Assembly: GCF_026342835.1 (NCBI RefSeq)
Contig: NZ_JAPEMI010000002.1
Coordinates: 1,364,001-1,428,000, forward strand
Origin: Streptomyces sp. NBC_00154
GTDB lineage: Bacteria; Actinomycetota; Actinomycetes; Streptomycetales; Streptomycetaceae
Direction: 5' to 3'
Length of the DNA: 64,000 nt
Of the stretch, positions 29,962-38,900 are shown piece by piece. Every line of letters begins with the position of its first letter. Positions within the stretch are counted from its first letter, which is position 1. The notes beneath the pieces are model-generated. The model ran no database searches. It was not told the DNA's origin and saw only the letters and a list, made by a program, of their open reading frames with translations. Both the position numbers and the translations under genes were made by a program.

Positions 29962-32912
29962 TGACCCGCCCGTCCCTGCCCACCCGCCCCTGGGAGAGCC
30001 CGGAGCTCACCTCCTGGCAGCGGCTGCCGATGCACGCCGTACGCCGGGAGGGGGACCGGATCGAGCTCGACGGCAGCTGGCGCTTCCAGCTGCTGCCCGC
30101 GCCCGATGTCCCGCTCGCGGATTTCTGGACCGAGCTGGAGGTGCCCGGCCTCTGGACCATGCAGGAGTTCGACGATCTGCACGGGGTGACGGACCTGCCG
30201 CACTACACCAACGTCCAGATGCCGTTCCCGCACTTCCCGCCGCAGGTGCCCGCCGCGAACCCGACCGGTGTGCACGAGCGGGAGGTCGACATCCCGGCGG
30301 AGTGGGCGGGGCGGCGGATCGTGCTGCACGTGGGGGCGGCGGAGAGCGTGCTGGTCGCCGCGGTCGACGGGCGACCGGTGGGGATGGGCAAGGACTCTCA
30401 TCTGGCGGGCGAGTTCGACATCACCGACGCCGTACGGCCCGGCGAGCGCGCCACCGTACGGCTGACCGTGGTCAAGTGGTCCGACGCCACGCACATCGAG
30501 GACCAGGACCAGTGGTGGCACGGCGGTATCACCCGCTCCGTGTACGTCTATGCCACCGATCCGCTGTATCTCGCCGATGTGAAGATCACCGCCCCGGCGG
30601 ACGGCGGTCTTCTGGCCGAGGTGCAGGTCCGCTCGGCGGCGAGGGCGCTGCCCGCCGGCTGGTATGTCAGCGGCGAGCTGGAGGGTGCCGGGGAGCTGGC
30701 GCAGGACGCGGAGTTCGACGCGTACTGCAAGGAGGAGTGGCGGGTCTCCGACTTCCTCGGCGAGGCGCGGCTCAAGGCCGTCGTGCCGGACGTGCGGCCG
30801 TGGACCGCGGAGACCCCCGAGCTGTACGGACTCACGGTGCGGCTGCACCGGGCGGACGGCAGCGTGGCGGACACCTCGCGGCACCGGGTGGGCTTCCGCA
30901 CCGTGCAGATCCAGGGCCGGGACCTGCTGGTCAACGGCGAGCGGATCTTCCTGCGGGGTGTCAACCGGCACGACTTCCACCCGCTCACCGGGCGGGTCGT
31001 GTCGCAGGCGGACATGCGCGCCGACCTCGTCCTGCTCAAGCGCTTCGGCTTCAACGCGGTGCGCACCTCGCACTACCCCAACGACCCCGCCTTCTACGAT
31101 CTGGCCGACGAACTCGGCGTCTATCTGGTCGACGAGGCGGACATCGAGTCGCACGACCACGCCCATGAGATAGCCGACGACCCGCGCTATCTGGCGGCGT
31201 TCACCGACCGGGTGTCGCGGATGGCGCTGCGCGACAAGAACCACCCCAGCGTGCTGATCTGGTCGCTCGGCAACGAGTCCGACTACGGCGCCAACCACGA
31301 CGCCGCCGCGGGCTGGCTGCGCCGCTACGACCCGACCCGGCCGCTGCAGTACGAGGGCGCCGCGAAGATCGACTGGGCCGACACCTCGCTGGCCTCCGAC
31401 ATCGCCTGCCCGATGTACGCCAACCTCCCCGAGGTCGTCGAGCACGCCCTGTCCGGGCGCCAGACCAAACCGCTGATCTGGTGCGAGTTCTCGCACGCCA
31501 TGGGCAACAGCAACGGCACCCTCGCGGACCACTGGGCGGCCATCGAAAGCACGCCGGGCCTCCAGGGCGGGTTCATCTGGGAGTTCCGCGACCACGGCAT
31601 CCTGCAGCGTGTGGACGACAAGCGACCGGCCGGCACCGCGGGCGCCGGCGCCTTCGCCGACGGTGTCGCCGGTCCGGGCCTGCGCTGGGCCTACGGCGGC
31701 GACTTCGGTGACACCCCGCACGACGGGGCGTTCGTCACCGACGGCATGGTCTTCCCCGACCGCACCCCCAAGCCGGCGATGTACGAGCACCGCGAACTGG
31801 CGGCGCCGGTCCGGCTGACCGCGTCGGTCGACGGGTCGGTGACGGTGCGCAACCACCAGCACTTCCGCGATCTGTCCTGGCTGGCGGGCGAGTGGGTGCT
31901 GGCGGCGGAGCGCACCGGCACGCACACCGTCCCGGCGGTCCTGCCCGACCTGGGTCCGGGGGAGTCGGCGACCGTCGCCGTACCCGCGGAGCTGCTGGCG
32001 CAGGCGGACGGGGACGGCGGCGAGGCGTGGCTGACGCTGCGCGCCACCACGGCCGGCGCGGAGAGCTGGGCGCCGGCGGGGCTGGAGGTGTGCACGCCGC
32101 AGGTACGGCTGCGCGGCGCCGCCCCGGCGGCCGCCGACACCGCGCAGGGCGAGGTCACCCTCGACGAGGACGGCCTGCTCGTGCACCCGCTGCTGGCCGC
32201 GCCGCCCACGCTGAGCCTGTGGCGCGCGCCCACCGACAACGACGAGCTCGGCGGGATCGCGGAGCGTTGGCGCAAGTGGGGCCTTCAGGCTCCGACCCGC
32301 ACCCTGCTGGACGTGTCCGTACGCGACGGGCGCACCGTCGTACGGGCGGAGTACGCCACCGGCGAGGGCGCCGTACGCCATGAGCAGACCTTCACCCCGA
32401 TCGCCGGCGGAGTCCTCGTCGAGGAGACGGCCGAGCTCCCCGAGGGCCTGACGGACGTCGCCCGGGTGGGCACCGTCTTCGAGACGGCCGCCGGCTACGA
32501 GGAGCTGGACTGGTTCGGCCAGGGGCCGTGGGAGTCCTACCCCGACCGCTGCGCCGGCCCGCCCGTCGGCCACCACCGGGTCGCCGTGGACGACCTGTTC
32601 ACCCCCTATCTGCGCCCGCAGGAGAGCGGCGGCCGGCACGGCGTACGCAGCCTCGCCCTGCACTCTGCCGCGGGGGAGCGGCTCGCGGTGCGCTTGGACG
32701 AGCCGCGCCAGGTGTCGGTCACCCGGCACCGCGCCGCCGATCTGACGGCCGCCACGCACCACGACGAGCTCACACCGCAAGAGCGCTGCGTGGTCCATCT
32801 GGACGCCGAGCACCGCGGTGTCGGTACGGCGTCCTGCGGGCCCGACACGCTGCCGCAGTACCTCGTGGGCCCGGGCGTCCACCGCTGGTCCTGGAGGCTG
32901 ACCGCCGAGTAG
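29961..32912 (+). CDS. GH2 beta-galactosidase (LacZ-type)
   Basis: A 983-residue, five-domain LacZ-type glycosidase. The sugar-binding domain comes first (PLPHYTNVQ-like DLPHYTNVQMPFPHFPP, about 75-90), then the Ig-like domain. The TIM barrel follows, with RGVNRHDFHPLTGRVV, FGFNAVRTSHYPNDPAFYD, acid/base Glu439 in SVLIWSLGNESDYG and nucleophile Glu509 in LIWCEFSHAMGNSNG. The C-terminal Bgal_small_N domain is marked by LSLWRAPTDNDE and WFGQGPWESYPDR. No signal peptide, so it acts on imported galactosides. The longer open frame upstream of 29961 is a shadow of the transporter genes. It is translationally coupled to the permease. Confidence 0.95.
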   Translation: MTRPSLPTRPWESPELTSWQRLPMHAVRREGDRIELDGSWRFQLLPAPDVPLADFWTELEVPGLWTMQEFDDLHGVTDLPHYTNVQMPFPHFPPQVPAANPTGVHEREVDIPAEWAGRRIVLHVGAAESVLVAAVDGRPVGMGKDSHLAGEFDITDAVRPGERATVRLTVVKWSDATHIEDQDQWWHGGITRSVYVYATDPLYLADVKITAPADGGLLAEVQVRSAARALPAGWYVSGELEGAGELAQDAEFDAYCKEEWRVSDFLGEARLKAVVPDVRPWTAETPELYGLTVRLHRADGSVADTSRHRVGFRTVQIQGRDLLVNGERIFLRGVNRHDFHPLTGRVVSQADMRADLVLLKRFGFNAVRTSHYPNDPAFYDLADELGVYLVDEADIESHDHAHEIADDPRYLAAFTDRVSRMALRDKNHPSVLIWSLGNESDYGANHDAAAGWLRRYDPTRPLQYEGAAKIDWADTSLASDIACPMYANLPEVVEHALSGRQTKPLIWCEFSHAMGNSNGTLADHWAAIESTPGLQGGFIWEFRDHGILQRVDDKRPAGTAGAGAFADGVAGPGLRWAYGGDFGDTPHDGAFVTDGMVFPDRTPKPAMYEHRELAAPVRLTASVDGSVTVRNHQHFRDLSWLAGEWVLAAERTGTHTVPAVLPDLGPGESATVAVPAELLAQADGDGGEAWLTLRATTAGAESWAPAGLEVCTPQVRLRGAAPAAADTAQGEVTLDEDGLLVHPLLAAPPTLSLWRAPTDNDELGGIAERWRKWGLQAPTRTLLDVSVRDGRTVVRAEYATGEGAVRHEQTFTPIAGGVLVEETAELPEGLTDVARVGTVFETAAGYEELDWFGQGPWESYPDRCAGPPVGHHRVAVDDLFTPYLRPQESGGRHGVRSLALHSAAGERLAVRLDEPRQVSVTRHRAADLTAATHHDELTPQERCVVHLDAEHRGVGTASCGPDTLPQYLVGPGVHRWSWRLTAE

Positions 32913-33039
32913 GCGGCCCCCGGGGCACCGTCCACCACCAGCCAGCCAAGTCCGCATCCACCGGGCCGACAAGCCCACCGCGCTCCGTCCCCCAGCCGGA
33001 GCGCGGTCCGGGCTGCCCGAAACCTCTCCTGGAGACGAT

Positions 33040-34884
33040 GTGTGCACCTCGCACGGCACCGACCGGCGCACCTTCCTCAGCCGCGCCGGGCTGATCACCG
33101 CAGGCACCGCGCTCGCCACGGCCACCGCCGCCACGCAGGCCGCAGCGCAGGCGGACGAGCCCGCCGACTGGCGGCCGGACCCGGACAGCAACCGGTTCAC
33201 GCTGGTCGTGATGCCCGACACCCAGTACCTCTTCGACGGTCCGAGCATCCAGCGCGCACCCGTCGAGGCCTCCCTGCGCTACGTCCTGGACCACGGCCGC
33301 GACGACAACATCGTCTTCCTGGCCCATCTGGGCGACCTCACCGAGCACGGCACGGACACCGAGTTCGCCGCCGTGGGCGAGGCGTTCGAACTGCTGGACC
33401 GCAACGGCGTCGGCTACAGCGTGCTCACCGGCAACCACGACATCCCCTCGCGCACCGACGACCAGCGCGGCGCCACCCCGTATCTGCGCACCTTCGGCCC
33501 GGACCGGATGGCCGATCTGCCCACCTTCGGCGGGGCCACGCCGGACGGCTACAACACGTACCACCTGATCCCCGCCGCCGGCCGCGAGTGGCTGGTCCTG
33601 GCGCTGGACTGGCGGATGTCCGAGGCGGGCTTCGCCTGGGCCCGCCAGGTCATCGCCGACCACCCGGAGTCCCCCGTCATCCTCACCACGCACGACCTCG
33701 TGGGCGTCGACGAGGACAAGGGCGGGGCGGTCCTGTCCGACTACGGGCAGCGCCTGTGGTCCGAGCTGATCCACGACCACGACCAGATCTTCCTCACCCT
33801 GAACGGCCACTTCTGGCCCGCGGCCCGCACCGTCCGCGAGAACGCCGCCGGCAACGACGTGCACCTGCACCTCACCAACTACCAGAACCGCTACTACGGC
33901 GGCGCCGCCATGATCCGCCTCTACCACTTCGACCTGGACCGCGACACCATCGACGTCGAGACCGTCTCGCCGTGGATCCTGGGCCGGGCCGCCGACGGCC
34001 TGAACGAGCTGGAGCGCGGGGAGATCGAACTGACCGGCCCCGAGGACCGGTTCTCCGTCGCGGTGGACTTCGCCGAGCGTTTCGCGGGCTTCGCCCCCGT
34101 GGCCGCGCGCGGGCCCCGGCCCGCGGCGCAGCTGCTGGTCCCCGGCACCGTGGCGTACTGGCGTTTCGACGAGCGCGAGGACGGCGCCAGGGCCGAGGGA
34201 CCGATCCGCGACCTGACCGGCCGAGGCAACGACCTCACCGTCGCCGCCGTCCCCGGCTCCTCCTCCCGCAGCCTCACCTTCTCCGCCGCCCACCACCCCG
34301 ACCAGCCCGGTCACGGCAGCCTGCGCTTCACCGGCGGCAAGCCGCCGCTGCAGGGCGCATATCTGCGTACGGTCCAGGGCGCACCGCTGAACGCCGCGAC
34401 CTTCCCCGACGGTTACACCATCGAGGCCTTCTACCAGCCCGCCGAGGACTGGGACTCCGCCCGCAACGCCTGGGGCGGACTCGTCGGCCGCACCGGCACC
34501 GGCGGCGCCGCGGGCAAGACGCAGGACGACCCGGACGAGCCGCTGGCCACCCTGTCGTTGTCCGACGGCCCCGGCCCGCAGTGGGCCGTCCGGCCGCTCA
34601 ACCAGGAGGGCATCGCCACCAACTGGGGCGACGAGACCGCGCCCGGCCGCTGGTGGCACGTCGCCGTCGTCAACGACGGCAGCCACACCACGATGCACGT
34701 CCAGGGCTGCCCGGTCGCCCGCAACCCGCACGCGGCAGCCGTCGGCCTCACCTCGGTCGGGCTGCCGTGGCTGCTGGGGGGTTACGAGTACGGCGGCAGG
34801 ATCGACCAGATCCTCAACGGCCGCCTCGGCGACGTCCGCATCTGCGACCGGGCGCTGGCCGTCGGCGACTTCATGCTCAGCTGA
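33040..34884 (+). CDS. Tat-secreted calcineurin-like metallophosphoesterase with LamG domain
   Basis: A 614-residue exported phosphoesterase. The N-terminus (TDRRTFLSRAG and an Ala-rich core to AQA, about residue 39) is a Tat signal. The metallophosphatase domain shows the metal ligands VVMPDTQY, AHLGDLTEHG, TGNHDIPSR, TTHDL and LNGHFW, about residues 54-265. From about 365 a LamG/concanavalin-like domain follows (VAYWRFDE, LRFTGGKPPLQGAYLRT, WWHVAVVNDGSHTTMHVQG), probably binding a glycan or the cell surface. GTG 33040 has GGAG 5 nt upstream. It lies 127 bp after the beta-galactosidase gene and is followed by a strong terminator. It likely removes phosphate from an extracellular phosphodiester or monoester. 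Confidence 0.88.
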   Translation: MCTSHGTDRRTFLSRAGLITAGTALATATAATQAAAQADEPADWRPDPDSNRFTLVVMPDTQYLFDGPSIQRAPVEASLRYVLDHGRDDNIVFLAHLGDLTEHGTDTEFAAVGEAFELLDRNGVGYSVLTGNHDIPSRTDDQRGATPYLRTFGPDRMADLPTFGGATPDGYNTYHLIPAAGREWLVLALDWRMSEAGFAWARQVIADHPESPVILTTHDLVGVDEDKGGAVLSDYGQRLWSELIHDHDQIFLTLNGHFWPAARTVRENAAGNDVHLHLTNYQNRYYGGAAMIRLYHFDLDRDTIDVETVSPWILGRAADGLNELERGEIELTGPEDRFSVAVDFAERFAGFAPVAARGPRPAAQLLVPGTVAYWRFDEREDGARAEGPIRDLTGRGNDLTVAAVPGSSSRSLTFSAAHHPDQPGHGSLRFTGGKPPLQGAYLRTVQGAPLNAATFPDGYTIEAFYQPAEDWDSARNAWGGLVGRTGTGGAAGKTQDDPDEPLATLSLSDGPGPQWAVRPLNQEGIATNWGDETAPGRWWHVAVVNDGSHTTMHVQGCPVARNPHAAAVGLTSVGLPWLLGGYEYGGRIDQILNGRLGDVRICDRALAVGDFMLS

Positions 34885-34915
34885 CGGACTTCATCCGGGC
34901 CGACCGGTCCCGCCC

Positions 34916-34953
34916 GAGGGCTCGCCCCCTCTCGCCTCCGGGGGCGAGCCCTC
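34916..34953 (+). terminator. Perfect 14-bp hairpin between the phosphoesterase and PHP genes
   Basis: GAGGGCTCGCCCCC (34916-34929) pairs with GGGGGCGAGCCCTC (34940-34953) around a 10-nt loop. It probably ends or attenuates transcription of the upstream operon, so the PHP and phospholipase genes may have their own promoter or be read at a lower level. Confidence 0.8.
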
Positions 34954-34998
34954 CATCCCGCCGATTCCCGCCATCCACCGCAAGGGAGTAGCACCCGC

Positions 34999-36675
34999 AT
35001 GCCGTCCTCCAAGCTGCCGATCTGGGCCGACCCCGACGTGCCCGCCGCCGCGCTCAGCGCCCAGGCCCTGTCCCGCCGCGGCCTGCTGCGCCGCGCCGGC
35101 CTGTTCGGCGCCGCCTTCGCCGCCGGATCCCTGCTCAGCCCGTCCACCGCTTCCGCCGCGTCCGCGCCCCAGCTCGGCGGCACGGACCCGGAGTTGGCGT
35201 ACCTGGTCGGCGACCACCACATCCACAGCGTCTACAGCCACGACGCCAAGTACACGTTCAGCCAGCTGTCCGACGCGGGTGCCCGCTACGGCCTGGACTG
35301 GATGGTCTTCAACGAGCACTCCAACTTCGGCCACGCGAGCTATGGCGCCCGGCTGGAGCACGAGGAGATCCTCAAGGCCCGCGCCGCCCACCCCCGGCAG
35401 CTGATCTTCCAGGGCCTGGAGTGGTACATCCCCGCCGCCGAGCACTGCACGGTCTTCGCCGCCCCGGGACCGCACGAGGTCGACCTGCTCACGCGGTTCG
35501 AGCTCGCCTACGACGGCAAGCTCCTGGGCTACACCGCCGGCGGCCCCGACCACCCCGACACCCCGCGCAACGAGGCGCACGCCGTGGCCGCCATCCGCTG
35601 GCTCGCCGAACAGCGCCGCACCGGCTACATCGACGACGTCCTGGTCATCGCCAACCACCCGATGCGCCTGGGCATCGACTCCCCGCACGAGATGCGCAAC
35701 TGGCGCGACGCCGCACCCGACATCATGATCGGCATGGAGGGCGCCCCCGGCGCCCAGGGCGGCGGCATCCCCGGCTGGCGCGGTCCCGACTCGCAGCGCG
35801 GCGAGTACGAGAACGCCCCCTCGGCCAACTCCTGGCCCGGCTATCCCACCGACGCCTACGTCACGTACGGCGGCTTCGACTGGGTGACCGCCACCGTCGG
35901 CGGCCTGTGGGACGCGATGCTCTCCGAGGGCAGGCTGTTCACCATCACCACCAACTCCGACGTGCACCGGGTGGTCTTCGACACCTGGAAGAACGGCGAC
36001 TGGCCGCCGGGGCAGAACTTCGACAACACCGGTCGGCTGCCCGACCCGGTGAACACCACCGAGCCGCAGCCCGGCGGCGACTTCTGGCCCGGCCAGTTCA
36101 GCCGGACCCATGTGGGCGTCACCAAGTACGGCTACCGGCCGGTCATGGCGGGTCTGCGGGCCGGCAGGGTCTGGCTCGACCACGGCCAGCTCCTGGACGG
36201 GCTCGACGTGCGCCTCAGACGCGCCCACGACACCGGCCGCGGAGTCACCCTCGGCGGCCGGCTGCGGGTACGCCCCGGCGACCGGCTCACCCTGTCCGTC
36301 ACCGTCACCACGGCCTCCCGGCCCAACGCGCACGACATCCTGCCGGAGCTCGCCCACGTCGATGTGATCCGCGGTGCGGTGCGCGGCCCGGCCGCGGACC
36401 GCGACTCGTGGCGGGCGCCCGACACCCGGGTCGTGCACACGACGGACGTCACCGGCCGCACCGGGACCTATACCCTGCACATCCCGCTGACGGCCGGCGA
36501 CGAGCCCTTCTACGTCCGGCTGCGCGGCAGCGACGGCAACCGCAACGGCACCGGCTACCTCGGCGCGTCGATCGACCCGCACGGGCCGATCGCACACGAG
36601 CCGGGCGACGGCGACCCGTGGCTCGACACGTGGTTCTACACCAACCCGGTGTTCGTCGATGTCGCGGGGAGCTGA
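34999..36675 (+). CDS. Tat-secreted PHP-domain (CehA/McbA-type) metallohydrolase
   Basis: A 558-residue exported hydrolase. SRRGLLRRAGLFGAAFAAGSLL with cleavage near STASA (about residue 53) is a Tat signal. The PHP domain begins YLVGDHHIHSVYSHDAKYTF, with the HxH metal ligands. It continues with MVFNEHSNFGH, FQGLEWYIPAAEH and VIANHPMRLGIDSP, and the late TTNSDVHR. The C-terminal ~150 residues form a beta-rich domain. PHP enzymes hydrolyse phosphoesters or related bonds with a trinuclear metal site; the CehA/McbA branch also includes carbamate hydrolases. ATG follows AAGGGAG. The next gene starts 2 nt after its stop, so the two are co-translated. Confidence 0.88.
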   Translation: MPSSKLPIWADPDVPAAALSAQALSRRGLLRRAGLFGAAFAAGSLLSPSTASAASAPQLGGTDPELAYLVGDHHIHSVYSHDAKYTFSQLSDAGARYGLDWMVFNEHSNFGHASYGARLEHEEILKARAAHPRQLIFQGLEWYIPAAEHCTVFAAPGPHEVDLLTRFELAYDGKLLGYTAGGPDHPDTPRNEAHAVAAIRWLAEQRRTGYIDDVLVIANHPMRLGIDSPHEMRNWRDAAPDIMIGMEGAPGAQGGGIPGWRGPDSQRGEYENAPSANSWPGYPTDAYVTYGGFDWVTATVGGLWDAMLSEGRLFTITTNSDVHRVVFDTWKNGDWPPGQNFDNTGRLPDPVNTTEPQPGGDFWPGQFSRTHVGVTKYGYRPVMAGLRAGRVWLDHGQLLDGLDVRLRRAHDTGRGVTLGGRLRVRPGDRLTLSVTVTTASRPNAHDILPELAHVDVIRGAVRGPAADRDSWRAPDTRVVHTTDVTGRTGTYTLHIPLTAGDEPFYVRLRGSDGNRNGTGYLGASIDPHGPIAHEPGDGDPWLDTWFYTNPVFVDVAGS

Positions 36676-36676
36676 C

Positions 36677-38608
36677 GTGACGGCTCAGCTCCCGGCCTCG
36701 GTGCTGCGGATGCTGGCCGAGGAGCCGCCGGCCGGCGGGCTGGAAGACGTCCGGCACGTGGTGGTCCTCATGCAGGAGAACCGGTCCTTCGACCACTACT
36801 TCGGCATGCTCCCCGGCGTCCGCGGCTTCGGCGACCGCAACGCGATCCGCCTCCCCGGCGGCGCCCTGGTCTTCGACCAACCCGACGGGGAGCGGACCGT
36901 CCGCCCCTTCGCCGCCCGCGCCGCGGCCGGTACGCCGCAGCTGGCGACCTTCCACGACCTCGACCACGGCTGGGAGACCGCCCAGCAGGCCTGGCACGGC
37001 GGCTGGATGGACGGCTGGGTCCCGGCGAAGACCCCGGCCACCATGGCCTACCTGGACCGGGACGACATCCCGCTGCACTACGCACTGGCCGACGCCTTCA
37101 CGATCTGCGACGCCTACCACGCGTCCATCCACTCCTCGACCAGCCCCAACCGCAACTACCTGTGGTCCAGCCTGTCCGGCCATGAGCCGGACGGCCGCCG
37201 CGCCGTCGACAACGACGCCAACGACGAGGACGTCCACCCCGGCTACGACTGGCCGACGTACGCCGAGCTGCTGGAGCGGGCGGGCCGCAGCTGGCAGACG
37301 TACAGCGAGTGGGAGAACTACACCGACAACCAGCCGGAGTTCTTCGCCACCTTCAAGGCCGTCGCCCACAAGGCGCTGCGCAAGACCGACGGCCACACCT
37401 ACCTGGAGTCCTTCTACGAGACCGTCCGCGAGGCAGCCGACTACGCCGAACGGGACCGGCTGCTGGGCCTGCTGGAGGAGGGCGTCGACGCCCTCGCCCC
37501 GGCGGAGCGCAGCCTGTTCGAGCGGGCCCTGCGCCGGGTGCCCACCGGCACCCTCACCGACGCCTTCGCCCGCGATGTGGCGGCGGGCCGGCTGGCGGAG
37601 GTCTCCTACGTCGTCGCCCCGGCGGTGTCGTCGGAGCACCCCAACGTCTCCTCCCCGCAGGCCGGAGCGGAGGTGATCCACGGGCTGCTGGACGCGCTGG
37701 CCTCGCACCCCGAGGTGTGGCGGCACACGGTCCTCCTCCTGACCTACGACGAGAACGACGGCTTCTTCGACCACGTCCCGCCGCCGGTGCCGGGCCCGGA
37801 CGACCCGGACGAGTGGTGGGAGGGACACCCCACGGGCCTGGGGATCCGGGTGCCGATGCTGGTCATCTCACCCTGGTCGACGGGCGGTCACGTCTGCTCG
37901 GAGCTCTTCGACCACACCTCCGTGAACCGGTTCCTCGAGCGGTGGACGGGGGTCGAGGACCCGAACGTCTCGCCGTGGCGCCGGACGGTGACGGGCGATC
38001 TGACGGCGGCGTTCGCGTTCGACCCGGAGCCCGCTCCGGGTCCCGTGCCGCCGGGAACGCGTCCCGCCCGCGCGCTGCCGTACCAGCCGGACGCGCACGC
38101 CGTCGTGCGCGGCGAGCAGGTCGCGGTGACGCTGGTCAACACCGGCGCGTCCAGCGCGCACTTCGCGCTCTACCCCTACGCGGGTGAGTTCGCCGCGCCC
38201 CAGCACCGGGATGTAAGGGGCGAGGCGCAGTGGACGGTGCCCCTTACCGCCGACCACTACCGCTTCACGGTCACCGGCCCGAACGGCTTCCGCCGCGAGT
38301 TCACGGGCACGCCGTCCGACGGCGTGGAGGTCGCCTCGGCGGTCGAAGCCCCGGCCCGTGAGCTGCGGCTGACGCTCACCAACACCTCGGCGCGGCCTCA
38401 GACGGCAACGGTCCGCCCGCAGGCCCGTGAACGGGATCCGCACCCGGCCTGCCTGCGGTTGGCACCCGGCGAGACCCGCACCCTCACCCACCCCACCAGC
38501 GCTGCACACGGCTGGTACGACCTGGTGGTCACCGTGGCGGGCGACCCGGCCTTCTCCCGGCGGCTGGCGGGACACATCGAGGACGGGAGGCCGAGCGTCA
38601 CGGGGTGA
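36677..38608 (+). CDS. plcC: Phospholipase C (phosphocholine-specific/acid-phosphatase superfamily), no signal peptide
   Basis: A 643-residue phosphoesterase-family enzyme. Phospholipases of this family split phosphodiesters of phospho- or sphingolipids. HVVVLMQENRSFDHYFGMLPGVRGFGD (about residues 28-54) carries the catalytic-site Glu-Asn. HSSTSPNRNYLWSS, LLLTYDENDGFFDHVPPP and LFDHTSVNRFLE are the other family motifs. Two C-terminal beta domains (about 465-643) are as in Pseudomonas PlcH/PlcN. Relatives start with a Tat signal; here GTG 36677 begins just ~25 residues before the first motif and no signal is visible. GGGGAGC upstream supports the start. It may be exported with its Tat-signalled neighbour or be cytoplasmic. 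Confidence 0.9.
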   Translation: MTAQLPASVLRMLAEEPPAGGLEDVRHVVVLMQENRSFDHYFGMLPGVRGFGDRNAIRLPGGALVFDQPDGERTVRPFAARAAAGTPQLATFHDLDHGWETAQQAWHGGWMDGWVPAKTPATMAYLDRDDIPLHYALADAFTICDAYHASIHSSTSPNRNYLWSSLSGHEPDGRRAVDNDANDEDVHPGYDWPTYAELLERAGRSWQTYSEWENYTDNQPEFFATFKAVAHKALRKTDGHTYLESFYETVREAADYAERDRLLGLLEEGVDALAPAERSLFERALRRVPTGTLTDAFARDVAAGRLAEVSYVVAPAVSSEHPNVSSPQAGAEVIHGLLDALASHPEVWRHTVLLLTYDENDGFFDHVPPPVPGPDDPDEWWEGHPTGLGIRVPMLVISPWSTGGHVCSELFDHTSVNRFLERWTGVEDPNVSPWRRTVTGDLTAAFAFDPEPAPGPVPPGTRPARALPYQPDAHAVVRGEQVAVTLVNTGASSAHFALYPYAGEFAAPQHRDVRGEAQWTVPLTADHYRFTVTGPNGFRREFTGTPSDGVEVASAVEAPARELRLTLTNTSARPQTATVRPQARERDPHPACLRLAPGETRTLTHPTSAAHGWYDLVVTVAGDPAFSRRLAGHIEDGRPSVTG

Positions 38609-38760
38609 CCGGTCCGCCAGCCGCGACAGCCCGGAGCGGTCAGGCCGAGCCGGGTTCGTTCCACCGACAGTCCGACCCGCCTGCCAACGCGCGCTCCCAC
38701 ACCGTGCCCGAGGACGCACTCACACGCTCCTGCACACACAGCGAGTAGCAGCTCTCAACC

Positions 38761-38900
38761 GTTCCTAAACAGTGTCCAGGAGTGAGCCTTGTGCCCACGT
38801 CCCAGTACTGCGCGCATCCCGAACGGTTTTGGATGCGCTGATCCCCCGCGTTCTCGTTGTCCCTGTCCGGCGACGCGCATCGTGTGCACGCTCCGCGACG
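38761..38900 (-). ncRNA. Candidate TnpB omega-RNA at the element's right end
   Basis: The last ~140 nt of the element overlap the low-complexity C-terminal end of tnpB. They contain the hairpin GCATCC/GGATGC (38814-38836, loop AAAACCGTTCG) that is identical in the tnpB relic, and a second GTGGG/CTCAC stem. The guide segment would be the flank beyond the element (GGTTGAGAGC... read leftwards from 38760). Inferred from TnpB biology and conservation. Confidence 0.55.

Noticed and set aside
29850..33248. A 1,132-residue minus-strand open frame opposite the beta-galactosidase gene
   Set aside because: Low-complexity Gly/Val/Arg shadow of a strongly supported GH2 gene.
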